DNA of 64,000 nucleotides from Oerskovia jenensis (GTDB taxonomy: Bacteria > Actinomycetota > Actinomycetes > Actinomycetales > Cellulomonadaceae), in NCBI RefSeq assembly GCF_016907235.1, contig NZ_JAFBBO010000001.1:3782001-3846000 (forward strand). Direction: 5' to 3'. This document shows, piece by piece, positions 1-10,401 of this stretch. The first letter of the stretch is position 1; every line of letters starts with the position of its first letter. The notes under the pieces are model-generated. The model saw only the letters and a list, made by a program, of their open reading frames with translations, had not been told where the DNA came from and ran no database searches. A program made the translations under genes and the position numbers.

Positions 1-1984
1 GCAGCTCGGTGTCAAGGGCACGTCCAAGATGCGCAAGAGCGATCTTGTCGACGTCATCCGATCCACCTCCGGCGAGAAGAGCGCTCCTGAGCGCCCCGCC
101 GGAGCGTCCTCCACCGCGCGCCGTGCGCCGGAGAAGGACAACCAGACCGAGAAGGTCGTCGTCCAGCCGGCGGTCGAGGTCCCGGCACGCGCGGCGACCG
201 AGAACGTCGAGCGCTCCGAGCGTCCCCGCCGCGAGCGGGGTCAGCGTTCGGCGCGGTCCGACCAGGCAGCCGACATCGTCGCCCCGCTCCTGGAGCAGGG
301 CAGCCGTGCCGCGCGCGTCGACGGCGACCGCAGCGCCGGGGGAGAGACCCCGGACGAGCGCGCCGCACGCGCCGCCGCGGCGGTCGGCCTGGTGACGGGC
401 TCCGCCCCCGAGCGTGGTTCGCGTCGTGCCGGACGGGGCGCCGGTGCTCCGCGCGGCGGCGAGGGCGAGGCCGTTCGCGAGCCGGCCCCCGAGGCCGGTG
501 CGGGCAACGGTCGTCAGGACCGTCAGCGCGACCAGCAGGGGCAGGGCGAACGCCAGAACGGCCAGCAGGAGCGCCAGGGGGGCCAGCGCCAGCAGGGCCA
601 GGGCAACCAGCAGGGTGGTCAGGGGGGCCAGCGCGACCAGCAGGGTCAGGGCAACCGCCAGAGCGACGAGTACGACGAGCGCGGCGGACGTCGCCGTCGT
701 GGGCGTGACCGCAACCGTGACCGCGACCGCAAGCGCGGCCGCACGCGTGGCGGGAACATCGACGTCTCGGGTCTCGACGACATCGAGGTGACCGAGGACG
801 ACGTGCTGCTGCCCGTGGCCGGCATCCTCGACGTGCTCGACCAGTACGCGTTCGTGCGCACCAGCGGCTACCTGCCCGGACCGAACGACGTCTACGTCTC
901 GCTCGGTCAGGTCAAGAAGTCGGGCCTGCGTCGCGGCGACGCGATCGTCGGCGCGGTGCGTCAGCCCCGTGACGGCGAGACGTTCCAGCAGACCGGGCCG
1001 CGCAACCAGAAGTTCAACGCGCTGGTCCGGCTCGACTCGGTCAACGGCATGTCTCCCGAGGCCGCCCGCAACCGTGCCGAGTTCAACAAGCTCACGCCGC
1101 TCTACCCGCAGGAGCGCCTGCGCCTGGAGACGGGCGAGGTCGGCCGACTGACGCCGCGCGTGATCGACATCGTCGCCCCGATCGGCAAGGGGCAGCGTGG
1201 CCTGATCGTCGCTCCGCCCAAGGCGGGCAAGACGATCATCATGCAGCAGATCGCCAACGCGATCACGACGAACAACCCTGAGGTCCACCTCATGGTCGTC
1301 CTCGTGGACGAGCGACCTGAAGAGGTCACGGACATGGAGCGCACGGTCAAGGGCGAGGTCATCGCCTCGACGTTCGACCGTCCCGCCTCCGACCACACGA
1401 TCGTCGCCGAGCTCGCGATCGAGCGCGCCAAGCGTCTCGTGGAGCTGGGCCAGGACGTCGTCGTGCTCCTCGACTCGCTCACGCGACTCTCGCGTGCCTA
1501 CAACCTGGCGGCCCCGGCCTCCGGACGCATCCTCTCGGGAGGTGTGGACGCCTCGGCGCTCTACCCGCCCAAGCGCTTCTTCGGCGCGGCGCGCAACATC
1601 GAGAACGGTGGGTCGCTCACGATCCTCGCCTCGGCGCTCGTCGAGACCGGCTCCAAGATGGACGAGGTCATCTTCGAGGAGTTCAAGGGCACGGGAAACA
1701 TGGAGCTCCGGCTCTCCCGCTCGCTCGCGGACAAGCGCATCTTCCCGGCCGTGGACGTCAACGCGTCCGGTACCCGCCGCGAGGAGATCCTCATGCCGCA
1801 GGACGAGCTCCGCATCGTCTACAAGCTGCGCCGCGTGATGGGTGCGCTCGACCAGCAGCAGGCCATCGAGCTGCTGCTCGGCAAGCTCAAGGAGACCAAG
1901 TCCAACGTCGAGTTCCTGCTCCAGGTGCAGAAGACGACGCCGGGCGGCATCAACCACGACGAAGAGGTCGGTCGCGCCGTGTGA
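1..1984 (+). CDS. rho: Transcription termination factor Rho (5' partial)
   Basis: Rho is a hexameric, ATP-driven RNA translocase that ends transcription. The left window edge cuts the gene. The frame is open to base 2 and reads [19 protein letters not shown], which is the Rho N-terminal helical domain, so the ATG at 29 is internal. Visible residues about 25 to 245 are a low-complexity insert rich in Arg, Gly, Gln, Asn and Asp, with near-repeats of QQGQGN and QGGQRDQQ. A cold-shock-like RNA-binding domain follows, then the ATPase core with Walker A APPKAGKT and Walker [10 protein letters not shown]. Long N-terminal inserts are known in actinobacterial Rho and add RNA affinity. A strong terminator follows the stop. 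The gene sits next to rpmE and prfA, as is usual in this phylum. Confidence 0.98.
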   Translation, partial: QLGVKGTSKMRKSDLVDVIRSTSGEKSAPERPAGASSTARRAPEKDNQTEKVVVQPAVEVPARAATENVERSERPRRERGQRSARSDQAADIVAPLLEQGSRAARVDGDRSAGGETPDERAARAAAAVGLVTGSAPERGSRRAGRGAGAPRGGEGEAVREPAPEAGAGNGRQDRQRDQQGQGERQNGQQERQGGQRQQGQGNQQGGQGGQRDQQGQGNRQSDEYDERGGRRRRGRDRNRDRDRKRGRTRGGNIDVSGLDDIEVTEDDVLLPVAGILDVLDQYAFVRTSGYLPGPNDVYVSLGQVKKSGLRRGDAIVGAVRQPRDGETFQQTGPRNQKFNALVRLDSVNGMSPEAARNRAEFNKLTPLYPQERLRLETGEVGRLTPRVIDIVAPIGKGQRGLIVAPPKAGKTIIMQQIANAITTNNPEVHLMVVLVDERPEEVTDMERTVKGEVIASTFDRPASDHTIVAELAIERAKRLVELGQDVVVLLDSLTRLSRAYNLAAPASGRILSGGVDASALYPPKRFFGAARNIENGGSLTILASALVETGSKMDEVIFEEFKGTGNMELRLSRSLADKRIFPAVDVNASGTRREEILMPQDELRIVYKLRRVMGALDQQQAIELLLGKLKETKSNVEFLLQVQKTTPGGINHDEEVGRAV

Positions 1985-1988
1985 TCCT

Positions 1989-2029
1989 CCGTGGGCCGCT
2001 CCCTTCGGGCGAGCGGCCCACGGATTTTT
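1989..2029 (+). terminator. Intrinsic terminator after rho
   Basis: A perfect 13-bp inverted repeat (arms 1989-2001 and 2011-2023) surrounds a 9-nt loop and is followed by a T-tract. It starts four bases after the rho stop. This is a textbook factor-independent terminator and separates rho from rpmE. Confidence 0.93.
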
Positions 2030-2133
2030 CGTGTGCTGGACGCGTCTGGCACAATGTCCTGTTGGTTTCCCCGTCCCCGGTTCACGGCTGCTGTCCGCAG
2101 GCGACCCGGGGGCAACCCATTGAGGAGAGTCCT

Positions 2134-2352
2134 GTGAAGGCTGATATCCACCCCGAGTACGTCCTGACCGAGGTCACCTGCACCTGCGGTTCCACGTTCG
2201 TCACGCGCAGCACCGAGAAGTCCGGGCGCATCTCGTCCGACGTCTGCTCGGCCTGCCACCCGTTCTACACGGGCAAGCAGAAGATCCTCGACACCGGTGG
2301 CCGCGTGGCCCGCTTCGAGGCTCGTTACGGCAAGAAGGCCGCCGACAAGTAG
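2134..2352 (+). CDS. rpmE: 50S ribosomal protein L31
   Basis: L31 is a small protein of the large ribosomal subunit, 72 residues here, the usual length for bacterial L31. The GTG start at 2134 is preceded by a GAGGAGAG ribosome-binding site. The open frame extends further upstream, but that part runs through the rho terminator and is not coding. Four cysteines (CTC near the N-terminus and CSAC later) make this the zinc-binding C+ form, whose zinc-free paralogue usually replaces it under zinc starvation. The gene lies between rho and prfA and has its own leader after the terminator. The motif CACAATGT around 2049-2056 may be part of its promoter, which is an inference. Confidence 0.97.
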   Translation: MKADIHPEYVLTEVTCTCGSTFVTRSTEKSGRISSDVCSACHPFYTGKQKILDTGGRVARFEARYGKKAADK

Positions 2353-2510
2353 CGACTCTCCAGCGCCGGTGGTCCGGGCGTCCGTCAACCTCTCCAGGGG
2401 CAGGCGGCATGCTCGTTCCACCGGCGCTGTCGTCTTTCCGGCGTGAGTGCGCCGGACCCCGGCGCGCCGAGCCGCACAGCCCTTGCCCACCCCTTTCGTC
2501 AGGACACCCC

Positions 2511-3599
2511 GTGACCGAGTCCTTCGCCGCCGTCGAGCACCTGCTCGCCGAGCACGCCGAGATCGAGACGCTGCTCGCCGACCCCGCGGTCCACGCGGAC
2601 GCCGGCAGGGCGCGCACGCTCGGGCGCCGCTACGCCGAGCTGGGACAGGTCGTCGCGGCGTACCGCGCGTGGCGGGACGCGACCGACGACGTCGAGGCCG
2701 CGACCGAGCTCGCCGCCGAGGACAGCTCGTTCGCCGCGGAGCTGCCGGCGCTCCAGGAGACGGCTGCGGCCGCGACCGAGAAGCTGCGCCGGGTCCTGGT
2801 GCCGCGCGACCCCGACGACGGGCGCGACGTGATCCTCGAGATCAAGGCGGGCGAGGGCGGCGAGGAGTCCGCGCTGTTCGCGGGCGACCTGCTGCGCATG
2901 TACCTGCGCTACGCCGAGCGCCGCGGCTGGAAGACCGAGATCATCGAGGCCACGGACTCGGACCTGGGCGGCTACAAGGACGTCCAGGTCGCGGTCAAGG
3001 CGCGGGCCGGTGCGACCGACCCCGCCGACGGGGTGTGGGCCAACCTCAAGTACGAGGGCGGCGTCCACCGCGTCCAGCGCGTGCCCGTGACCGAGTCGCA
3101 GGGCCGCATCCACACCTCGGCCGCGGGCGTGCTCGTGTTCCCCGAGGTCGAGGACGCGGGCGAGATCGAGATCGACCCGAACGAGCTGCGCATCGACGTG
3201 TACCGGTCCTCGGGCCCGGGCGGGCAGTCGGTCAACACGACCGACTCGGCGGTGCGCATCACGCACCTGCCCACGGGCATCACGGTCTCGATGCAGAACG
3301 AGAAGTCCCAGCTCCAGAACCGCGAGCAGGCCATGCGCGTGCTGCGCGCCCGGCTCCTGGCCGCGCGCCAGGAGGAGGAGGCCGCCGCGGCGAACGACCT
3401 GCGCCGCTCCCAGGTCCGCACCGTGGACCGCTCCGAGCGCATCCGGACGTACAACTACCCGGAGAACCGGATCGCGGACCACCGCACGGGCTACAAGGCG
3501 TACAACCTGGACCAGGTCCTCGACGGTGACCTCGAGCCGGTCGTCCGCTCGGCGATCGACGCCGACGAGGCGGCACGCCTCGCCGCAGCGGCGTCGTGA
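2511..3599 (+). CDS. prfA: Peptide chain release factor 1
   Basis: RF1 recognises UAA and UAG stop codons and triggers release of the finished peptide. The start is the GTG at 2511, giving 362 residues, the normal RF1 length. The longer frame back to 2409 adds non-conserved sequence. The catalytic GGQ motif is present in [10 protein letters not shown]. The stop-codon-reading tripeptide of RF1 appears as PVT in the conserved context [15 protein letters not shown], which separates it from RF2. The stop codon overlaps the start of prmC by four bases (GTGA), so the target protein and the methylase that modifies its GGQ glutamine are translationally coupled. Confidence 0.97.
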   Translation: MTESFAAVEHLLAEHAEIETLLADPAVHADAGRARTLGRRYAELGQVVAAYRAWRDATDDVEAATELAAEDSSFAAELPALQETAAAATEKLRRVLVPRDPDDGRDVILEIKAGEGGEESALFAGDLLRMYLRYAERRGWKTEIIEATDSDLGGYKDVQVAVKARAGATDPADGVWANLKYEGGVHRVQRVPVTESQGRIHTSAAGVLVFPEVEDAGEIEIDPNELRIDVYRSSGPGGQSVNTTDSAVRITHLPTGITVSMQNEKSQLQNREQAMRVLRARLLAARQEEEAAAANDLRRSQVRTVDRSERIRTYNYPENRIADHRTGYKAYNLDQVLDGDLEPVVRSAIDADEAARLAAAAS

Positions 3600-4735
3600 C
3601 CTCTCCGGCGGTCCCGCCGGCGTCGTCCGCTGACGGCCGCGCCCCCGCCCTGCCCGACGACGTCTCTCGCCTCGTGCGCGAGGCCGCGGCCCGCCTGGCC
3701 CGGGCCGGGATCGACACGCCCCGCGTCGACGCCGAGCTGCTCCTCGCGCACGCCGCGGGTGTGCCGCGCGAGCGGGTCGTCTCGGCGGCGGTGCTGGGAC
3801 GACCGGTGTCCTCGCTGCTGCTCGGGACCGCGGGCGAGCGCCCGACGGCCCCCTCGCCGGCCGGGTCCGCGGGGCCGGCCGGGTCCACGGGGCCGGCCGG
3901 GACCACCGGGCCCGTGGCGCACCGGGGCGCGGGACCGTCGACCGTCCGCACCTCCTCGGCCGTGCTCGACGAGCTGGCCCGGCTGCTCGACGCCCGCGCC
4001 CGGCGCGTCCCCCTCCAGCACCTCACGGGCACGGCCCCCTTCCGGCACCTCGACCTCGTCGTGGGGCCCGGCGTGTTCGTCCCGCGTCCCGAGACCGAGC
4101 AGGTCGCGCAGGTCGCGATCGACGAGGCGTTCGCGGCCGTCGCGCGGGGCTCGCAGGCACCGGTCGTCGTGGACCTGTGCACCGGGTCGGGCGCGATCGC
4201 TCTGGCCCTGGCGACCGAGGTCCCGGGCGCCCGCGTGCACGCGGTCGAGCTCGACCGCGACGCGCACGCCTGGGCCGAGCGCAACGTGACCCGTGCGCAC
4301 GAGGCGAGCGGCGCCGTCGTGCACCTGGTCCGGGGGGACGCACGCACCGCGCTCGTCGAGCTCGACGGGACGTGCGACGTCGTCGTGTCCAACCCCCCCT
4401 ACGTGCCGCCCGACGCGGTCCCGCGCGACCCCGAGGTCGCGCTGCACGATCCCCAGGTCGCGCTCTACGGGCTCGGCGAGGACGGCCTCGAGGTGCCCCG
4501 CGGCGTGACCCGTGCGGCCGCGCGCCTCCTGGCCCCCGGCGGCCTCTACGTCATGGAGCACGCCGAGGTCCAGGCGGAGGCCGCGCGCGACATGGTCGCC
4601 GCGGTCGGCGGCTTCGAGGACGTCAGGACCGCCAGCGACCTCACGGGCAGGCCGCGTATGGTCGTGGCCCGACGCTCGCGGACGACGAGCGAGCGAGATC
4701 CCGCACCAGCGGACCCTTCGGACATGGAAGACTGA
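3596..4735 (+). CDS. prmC: Release factor glutamine methyltransferase
   Basis: PrmC (HemK) methylates the glutamine of the GGQ motif in RF1 and RF2 using S-adenosylmethionine. It has an N-terminal helical domain and a Rossmann methyltransferase domain, with the SAM-binding loop near [13 protein letters not shown] and the catalytic motif [10 protein letters not shown]. At 379 residues it is clearly longer than the usual 280 to 300. The extra length is a Gly/Pro/Ala/Ser/Thr-rich linker (about residues 78 to 118), with tandem [10 protein letters not shown] units coded by 18-bp near-repeats at about 3858-3912, set between the helical domain and the conserved [17 protein letters not shown] segment. 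The GTG start overlaps prfA by four bases. Confidence 0.95.
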   Translation: MTSPAVPPASSADGRAPALPDDVSRLVREAAARLARAGIDTPRVDAELLLAHAAGVPRERVVSAAVLGRPVSSLLLGTAGERPTAPSPAGSAGPAGSTGPAGTTGPVAHRGAGPSTVRTSSAVLDELARLLDARARRVPLQHLTGTAPFRHLDLVVGPGVFVPRPETEQVAQVAIDEAFAAVARGSQAPVVVDLCTGSGAIALALATEVPGARVHAVELDRDAHAWAERNVTRAHEASGAVVHLVRGDARTALVELDGTCDVVVSNPPYVPPDAVPRDPEVALHDPQVALYGLGEDGLEVPRGVTRAAARLLAPGGLYVMEHAEVQAEAARDMVAAVGGFEDVRTASDLTGRPRMVVARRSRTTSERDPAPADPSDMED

Positions 4736-4740
4736 GAAGC

Positions 4741-5556
4741 GTGAGCTCTGTGCACCCCGTCACCGACCCGAACACCTGGGGCCCTTCGATCGACGAGGCG
4801 GTGAACGCCGTCTCGCGCGGCGGCCTCGTGGTCCTGCCGACCGACACCGTCTACGGGATCGGGGCGGACGCGTTCGACGCCGAGGCCGTCACGGCCCTCC
4901 TGGCCGCGAAGGGGCGCGGGCGGCAGATGCCCCCGCCCGTCCTCGTCCCCGACCTGCGGACCCTCGACGGGCTCGCGACCGAGGTGCCCGACGACGCGCG
5001 TGCCCTCGTCGAGGCGTTCTGGCCCGGAGGCTTCACCATCATCCTGACCGCCCAGCCCTCGCTCGCGTGGGACCTCGGCGAGACGCACGGGACCGTCGCG
5101 CTGCGCATGCCGGACCACCCGGCCGCGCTCGCCCTGCTGCGCCGCACGGGGCCGCTCGCCGTCTCGAGCGCCAACTCGACGGGCCTGCCCGCCGCGCTCG
5201 AGGTCGCCGACGCGCAGGTCCAGCTCCGGGAGTCCGTCGCGGTCTACCTCGACGGCGGCACCGCGCCCGGGGGAGTGGCCTCGACCATCGTCGACGCGAC
5301 GGGGCCGCACCTGCGGGTCGTGCGCGAGGGCGCGGTCTCGCTCGAGCGGCTGCGTGAGGTCGCGCCGGTCCTCGGGATCGGCGAGGAGCCGGACGAGGCC
5401 GCGGACGAGCCCGCCGACGTCTCCGACGACCGGACGGGCTCGGACCCGGACGTGGACGCCGATGGTGCGCCGACCGACGCGTCCGCGCCCCCTGCCCGGA
5501 CCCCCCACCCCGAGACGACCGTGACGACGAGCGGCCCGGAGGCGAACGGCGGGTGA
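4741..5556 (+). CDS. L-threonylcarbamoyladenylate synthase (Sua5/YrdC family)
   Basis: This enzyme makes threonylcarbamoyl-AMP from threonine, bicarbonate and ATP, the first step of the tRNA t6A modification at position 37. The GTG start at 4741 lies five bases after the prmC stop. A start further upstream would overlap prmC completely. The YrdC fold covers about residues 10 to 210, with the conserved PTDTVYGIGADA, KGRGRQMP and SSANSTG motifs. It lacks a full Sua5 C-terminal domain. The last ~55 residues are an acidic Asp/Glu/Pro/Thr-rich tail that looks disordered. The stop overlaps the next gene by four bases, so the gene is part of a tightly packed operon running from prfA. Confidence 0.93.
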   Translation: MSSVHPVTDPNTWGPSIDEAVNAVSRGGLVVLPTDTVYGIGADAFDAEAVTALLAAKGRGRQMPPPVLVPDLRTLDGLATEVPDDARALVEAFWPGGFTIILTAQPSLAWDLGETHGTVALRMPDHPAALALLRRTGPLAVSSANSTGLPAALEVADAQVQLRESVAVYLDGGTAPGGVASTIVDATGPHLRVVREGAVSLERLREVAPVLGIGEEPDEAADEPADVSDDRTGSDPDVDADGAPTDASAPPARTPHPETTVTTSGPEANGG

Positions 5557-6806
5557 GGGTCTATCTGCTCGTCCTGCTGATCGCAGCGGCGGTCACCTAC
5601 CTCCTCACGCCGCTCGCGTACTGGGTCGCGGCGAGGACCGGAGCGATCACCGCGGTCCGTGACCGTGACGTGCACACCATCCCCACGGCCCGCCTGGGCG
5701 GGCTCGCGATGACGGCGGGCATCATCGTGGCCGTGGCTTTCGCGTCGCAGATGCCCTTCCTCGAAGGCGTCTTCGCGATCGACGACAGGGCGTGGGCGAT
5801 CGTCGGCGGTGCGCTCATCGTGTGCCTGCTGGGCGTCGCGGACGACATCTGGGACCTCGACTGGATGACCAAGCTCGCGGGCCAGGTCCTCGCGGCGCTG
5901 TTCGTCGCCTGGCAGGGCGTGCAGCTCGTGACCTTCCCCATCAACGGGCTGGTGATCGGCTCGTCGAGGCTCTCGCTCATCGTCACCGTCCTCGTCATCG
6001 TGGTCGCGATGAACGCCGTGAACTTCGTGGACGGTCTCGACGGACTGGCCGCGGGCCTCATCGCGATCGGTGGCGGCGCCTACTTCGTCTACACGTACAG
6101 CCTGACGACCGTGGCGAGCCCCACGGACTACTCGAACCTCGCGACCTTGATCATGGCGGCCCTCGTCGGCATCTGTCTCGGTTTCCTGCCGCACAACTTC
6201 CATCCCGCCCGCATCTTCATGGGCGACTCCGGCTCCATGGTGCTCGGGCTCGTGCTCGGGTCCGCCGTGATCGTCGTCACCGGGAGCATCGACACCGGGA
6301 TGGCCTCCGACCCGAGCCGTCAGCGCGAGCTCATCCCCATCCTCCTGCCGCTCGCGGTCATCCTGCTCCCGCTGCTCGACATGGTCCTCGCCGTGGTCCG
6401 CCGGGTGGGCACGGGCAAGTCGCCCTTCCACCCGGACCGGCTCCACCTGCACCACCGGCTCCTGACGCTCGGCCACTCGCACCGCCGCGCGGTGATCATC
6501 ATGTACGTGTGGACCGCGGTCTTCGCGTTCGGGGCCGTCGCGCTCGTGAAGTGGCCCGCGGAGAACGTCGCGATCGGGCTGGTCGTGGCGATCGTCGTGG
6601 CGGCGATCCTCACGCTCGGCCCCCTGCGTACGCGCGGCAGGTTCCTCGACGACGACGCGGTGACCGCGCCCGAGGGCATCCCGTCGGCCGTGCCGCCCCG
6701 ACGCGTCGCGGCGGCCAGCGGCGCCTCCCAGGTCGTCCCGGCCCCGGCCCCCACCGAACTCCCCACCGATCCACGCCGTGCCCACCCTGAAGGAACCTCC
6801 CGATGA
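5553..6806 (+). CDS. WecA/MraY-family polyprenyl-phosphate sugar-1-phosphate transferase
   Basis: This is an integral membrane enzyme that transfers a sugar-1-phosphate, probably GlcNAc-1-P, from a UDP-sugar to a polyprenyl phosphate. It thereby starts a cell-wall polymer or polysaccharide. About eleven hydrophobic segments are visible. Signature motifs are ADDIWDLDW, NFVDGLDGLAAG, the FMGDSGSM loop and the HLHHRLL histidine motif, all typical of WecA/Rfe rather than the peptidoglycan enzyme MraY. The C-terminal ~50 residues are hydrophilic and Ala/Pro-rich. The GTG start overlaps the Sua5-family gene by four bases, and the stop overlaps the next gene by four. A gene of this type just before the atp operon is a familiar actinobacterial arrangement. 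Confidence 0.93.
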   Translation: MRVYLLVLLIAAAVTYLLTPLAYWVAARTGAITAVRDRDVHTIPTARLGGLAMTAGIIVAVAFASQMPFLEGVFAIDDRAWAIVGGALIVCLLGVADDIWDLDWMTKLAGQVLAALFVAWQGVQLVTFPINGLVIGSSRLSLIVTVLVIVVAMNAVNFVDGLDGLAAGLIAIGGGAYFVYTYSLTTVASPTDYSNLATLIMAALVGICLGFLPHNFHPARIFMGDSGSMVLGLVLGSAVIVVTGSIDTGMASDPSRQRELIPILLPLAVILLPLLDMVLAVVRRVGTGKSPFHPDRLHLHHRLLTLGHSHRRAVIIMYVWTAVFAFGAVALVKWPAENVAIGLVVAIVVAAILTLGPLRTRGRFLDDDAVTAPEGIPSAVPPRRVAAASGASQVVPAPAPTELPTDPRRAHPEGTSR

Positions 6807-7348
6807 CGACTCCCGCACCGCAGACTCCCGACGAGCCGACGAGCGAGCAGCCGCCCAGCGTCCCGGCGCCGGCCGAGGACCCGCGCCAGGCGCAGGCAGC
6901 GGTCACGGCGGACACCTCCCAGGTCACCGCGGACGCCGTCGGGGACGCGGTCAGCGCCGTGTTCCGGACCGCGCTGCGCGACACCCTGCTGCTGCTCGGC
7001 GGCCTCCTGGTCCTCGGGGTAGGGCTGGGGGCGCTCCTCGCGGGGGTGGCGGGGGTCTGGGGTGCCCTCATGGGGGTCGCGATCGCCCTCGTGTTCTCCG
7101 GCACGACGATCGTCGCGATGGCGCGCACCGCGCGCTCGACGCCGACCACCACGGCGGCGGTCGTGCTGGGCAGCTGGCTCGTCAAGATCGTCCTGCTCGG
7201 GATCGTGCTGGCCGTCCTGCGCAACTACGAGTTCTACGACCGGGTCGTGTTCGCCGTGGTCCTGCTCGTCGGGGTCATCGGCTCGGCGCTCCTCGACTAC
7301 CGGGCCGTCGACCGCGGCCGCATCCCGTACGTCACGCCGAAGGCCTGA
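6803..7348 (+). CDS. AtpI-like small membrane protein
   Basis: This 181-residue protein has a Pro/Thr/Gln-rich cytoplasmic N-terminus of about 55 residues followed by four predicted membrane helices. The helices are around LLLLGGLLVLGVGLGALLAG, GALMGVAIALVFS, AAVVLGSWLVKIVLLGIVLA and RVVFAVVLLVGVIGSALLD. It starts with an ATG overlapping the glycosyltransferase stop and lies directly upstream of atpB. Position and topology resemble AtpI (ATP synthase protein I), which helps assemble the c-ring in other bacteria. The sequence match is loose, so the role is inferred from context. About 275 bases without a gene separate it from atpB. Confidence 0.75.
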   Translation: MTTPAPQTPDEPTSEQPPSVPAPAEDPRQAQAAVTADTSQVTADAVGDAVSAVFRTALRDTLLLLGGLLVLGVGLGALLAGVAGVWGALMGVAIALVFSGTTIVAMARTARSTPTTTAAVVLGSWLVKIVLLGIVLAVLRNYEFYDRVVFAVVLLVGVIGSALLDYRAVDRGRIPYVTPKA

Positions 7349-7444
7349 CCGTCGCGCCGGCGCGCTCTGCGCGACCCCGTGACGGTGTCCGCGCCGCCCC
7401 CTGCGGGCGGCGCGGGACGGGGTCGGGGAGGCGTCCGGCGCAGC

Positions 7445-7471
7445 GTGCGGGCGGGCCGTGACCGCCCGCAC
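7445..7471 (+). terminator. Hairpin between AtpI-like gene and atpB
   Basis: A perfect 10-bp inverted repeat (7445-7454 and 7462-7471) has a 7-nt loop and no T-tract. It lies in the otherwise featureless gap 7349-7624 and may end or attenuate the upstream transcript. Confidence 0.45.
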
Positions 7472-7606
7472 CGGGGCTGCTCGTCCTGCGGTCGCGGTGC
7501 GTGGTCGCACGCCGACGTGCACCGCGCCGGAGACGGGCGGGGGCATCCTATCCCTCGGTCCCGCTGCCGGTGCGGACCCGTGACCTGTGAAGGTCTGAAC
7601 ATGCGT

Positions 7607-7612
7607 TAGGCT
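7607..7612 (+). promoter_or_regulatory. Putative -10 element (TAGGCT) of the atp operon
   Basis: TAGGCT fits the actinobacterial -10 pattern TANNNT. It ends 12 bases before the ATG at 7625, and no Shine-Dalgarno sequence is visible between them. The atpB transcript could be leaderless or nearly so. No convincing -35 box is visible. Confidence 0.5.
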
Positions 7613-7624
7613 ATCGGCGAATCC

Positions 7625-8515
7625 ATGAAGGCCTGGTCCGACGGCGTGCCCATCGAGCGCACGGCCTCGGCGACCGACGACCACCGGGAGTCCACCCTGT
7701 TCACGCTCGCGACCCCCTCTCCCTTCGTTGCCGCAGCAGAAGGCGAAGGCGGCTTTCACGCGCCGACGATCGGTGAGTTCTTCCCCGACGCCATCTTCTT
7801 CGCCGGCACCCCGTTCGAGTTCAACCGGCTGCAGCTCATCCGAGTGATCGCCACGATCGTGATCCTGACGATCTTCGTGATCGCGGCGCGGCGAGCCAAG
7901 CTCGTCCCCGGCCGGTTCCAGAACGGCGTCGAGATGGTCCTCGACTTCGCTCGGGTGAACATCGTCGAGGAGATCATGGGGACCGAGCGGGCTCGCCGCT
8001 ACGTGCCCATGATCACGACGATCTTCGTGACGATCCTCGCCTTCAACCTGACCGGCGTGGTGCCGGGTCTCAACCTCGCGGGCACCTCGGTCGCCGGTGT
8101 GGCGATCCTCCTGGCGCTGTGGGTGTTCGTGGCCTACTGGGCCGCGGGCATCAAGCAGCACGGCCTGTGGGGCTACATCCGGGCGAACCTGTTCCCTCCG
8201 GGAGTGCCGTTCCCGATCTACTTCATCCTGGCGCCGATCGAGCTGCTCCAGCTCCTGATCATCCGTCCGGCCTCGCTGGTCATCCGACTCACGGCGAACA
8301 TGGTCGCGGGCCACATCATGCTGGTCCTGTGCTTCGCCGCCACGAACTTCCTGCTCCTCGAGGCGGCGCCGGCGCTCAAGGCGATCAGCGCGCTGACCCT
8401 CGTGGGCGGCATCGCGATCACCCTCTTCGAGGTGTTCGTCGCGGGCCTGCAGGCCTACATCTTCGCGCTCCTCGCCACGGTCTACATCAACATGTCGATC
8501 GAGGAAGAGCACTGA
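7625..8515 (+). CDS. atpB: ATP synthase Fo subunit a
   Basis: Subunit a forms the proton half-channels beside the c-ring of the F-type ATP synthase in the plasma membrane. The conserved membrane part carries the essential arginine in the ELLQLLIIRPASLVIRLTANMVAGH segment, split here as LLIIRPASLVIRLTANM, and the C-terminal helix region GLQAYIFALLATVYINMS. It has about six membrane helices. The ATG at 7625 gives 296 residues with about 35 non-conserved N-terminal residues before LATPSPFVAAAEGEGGF, so the true start could be slightly downstream. No ribosome-binding site precedes 7625, but a TAGGCT -10 box lies 12 bases upstream. It is the first gene of atpBEFHAGDC. Confidence 0.97.
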   Translation: MKAWSDGVPIERTASATDDHRESTLFTLATPSPFVAAAEGEGGFHAPTIGEFFPDAIFFAGTPFEFNRLQLIRVIATIVILTIFVIAARRAKLVPGRFQNGVEMVLDFARVNIVEEIMGTERARRYVPMITTIFVTILAFNLTGVVPGLNLAGTSVAGVAILLALWVFVAYWAAGIKQHGLWGYIRANLFPPGVPFPIYFILAPIELLQLLIIRPASLVIRLTANMVAGHIMLVLCFAATNFLLLEAAPALKAISALTLVGGIAITLFEVFVAGLQAYIFALLATVYINMSIEEEH

Positions 8516-8565
8516 TCCGCTCCACAGACCTGGTGACGGAGCCCTGGCTCCAGCACCGACCCTGA

Positions 8566-9451
<886 letters not shown>

Positions 9452-9452
<1 letters not shown>

Positions 9453-10267
9453 TGCGCGGGACGAGCGGAGCCTCCCTCGAGAAGGCTCAGGAGCGCTTCG
9501 AGCCGGTGCTGCGTGCTGCCGGTGAAGGAGCATTCGCCCTGGGCGAGCAGCTCCTCACGGTGGCCGCAGCGCTCGACGGCTCCGTGCCCCTGCGCCGTGC
9601 TCTCGCCGACCCGTCGCGGTCCGGCGAGGACAAGGCGGCCCTCGCGGCCGACCTGTTGCGCGAGGGCTTCGACGGCCGTGTCGTCGACCTGGTCTCCGGG
9701 CTCGCCCGGGACCGCTGGGCGCGCGACAGCGACATCGCCGACGCCGTCGAGCACCTCGGGGTCGACGCGGTCCTGGCCTCGGCCGAGGCCCGTGGCGCGC
9801 TCGTGCGTGTCGAGGACGAGCTGTTCCGCATCACGCGCTCGCTCGTCGGAGAGCGTGAGGCCCGTCGCGTGCTGACGGACACCTCGACCGATCCCGCTCG
9901 TCGCAAGACGTTCGTCGACGCGCTCCTCGCGGGCAAGGTCGACCCGGTCACCCAGTTCCTCGCGGAGCGGGCGACCGTGGCGCCCCGTGGGCGTCGCTTC
10001 GTGGCCACCCTCATCTGGATCGGGGACGTCGCCGCACGTCGTCGCCGTCGCCTCGTCGCCTCGGTGACGTCGGGCACGGTGCTCAGCCAGGCACAGCAGG
10101 ACCGTCTGTCTGCGCTGCTCGAGCGCGCGTACGGCCGGGCAGTCCAGCTGAACGTCACCGTGGACCCCGAGGTCCTCGGCGGCTTGCGCGTCCAGGTCGG
10201 AGCGGACGTCGTCGACTCGACGGTCCTCTCGCGCCTGGTCGATGCACGCAGACGACTGGTCAGCTGA
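9452..10267 (+). CDS. atpH: ATP synthase F1 subunit delta
   Basis: Delta links the top of F1 to the b-subunit stalk. At 271 residues it matches the long actinobacterial form. A conserved C-terminal part, [22 protein letters not shown] through [19 protein letters not shown], is recognisable as the OSCP/delta signature. The N-terminal helical bundle follows the pattern [23 protein letters not shown]. The ATG overlaps the atpF stop. A 134-base gap with a small hairpin then precedes atpA, the largest gap between the Fo and F1 parts of the operon. Confidence 0.96.
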
Positions 10268-10320
10268 CCTGTTCGCCCGAACATCGAGGTCCTCGCGGCC
10301 CCCGGTGTCGTCGACACCCC

Positions 10321-10338
10321 GCCGGCTCTCGAGCCGGC
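10321..10338 (+). promoter_or_regulatory. Small hairpin in the atpH-atpA gap
   Basis: A perfect 8-bp inverted repeat (10321-10328 and 10331-10338) with a 2-nt loop lies between atpH and atpA. There is no T-tract, so an RNA processing or stability role is more likely than termination. Function is not known from sequence. Confidence 0.4.
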
Positions 10339-10401
10339 GAACTGACAAGAACGTTCGACCGTTCCCGCACATCGCGGGGCGGCCACGACAGGAGAAGAGC
10401 A

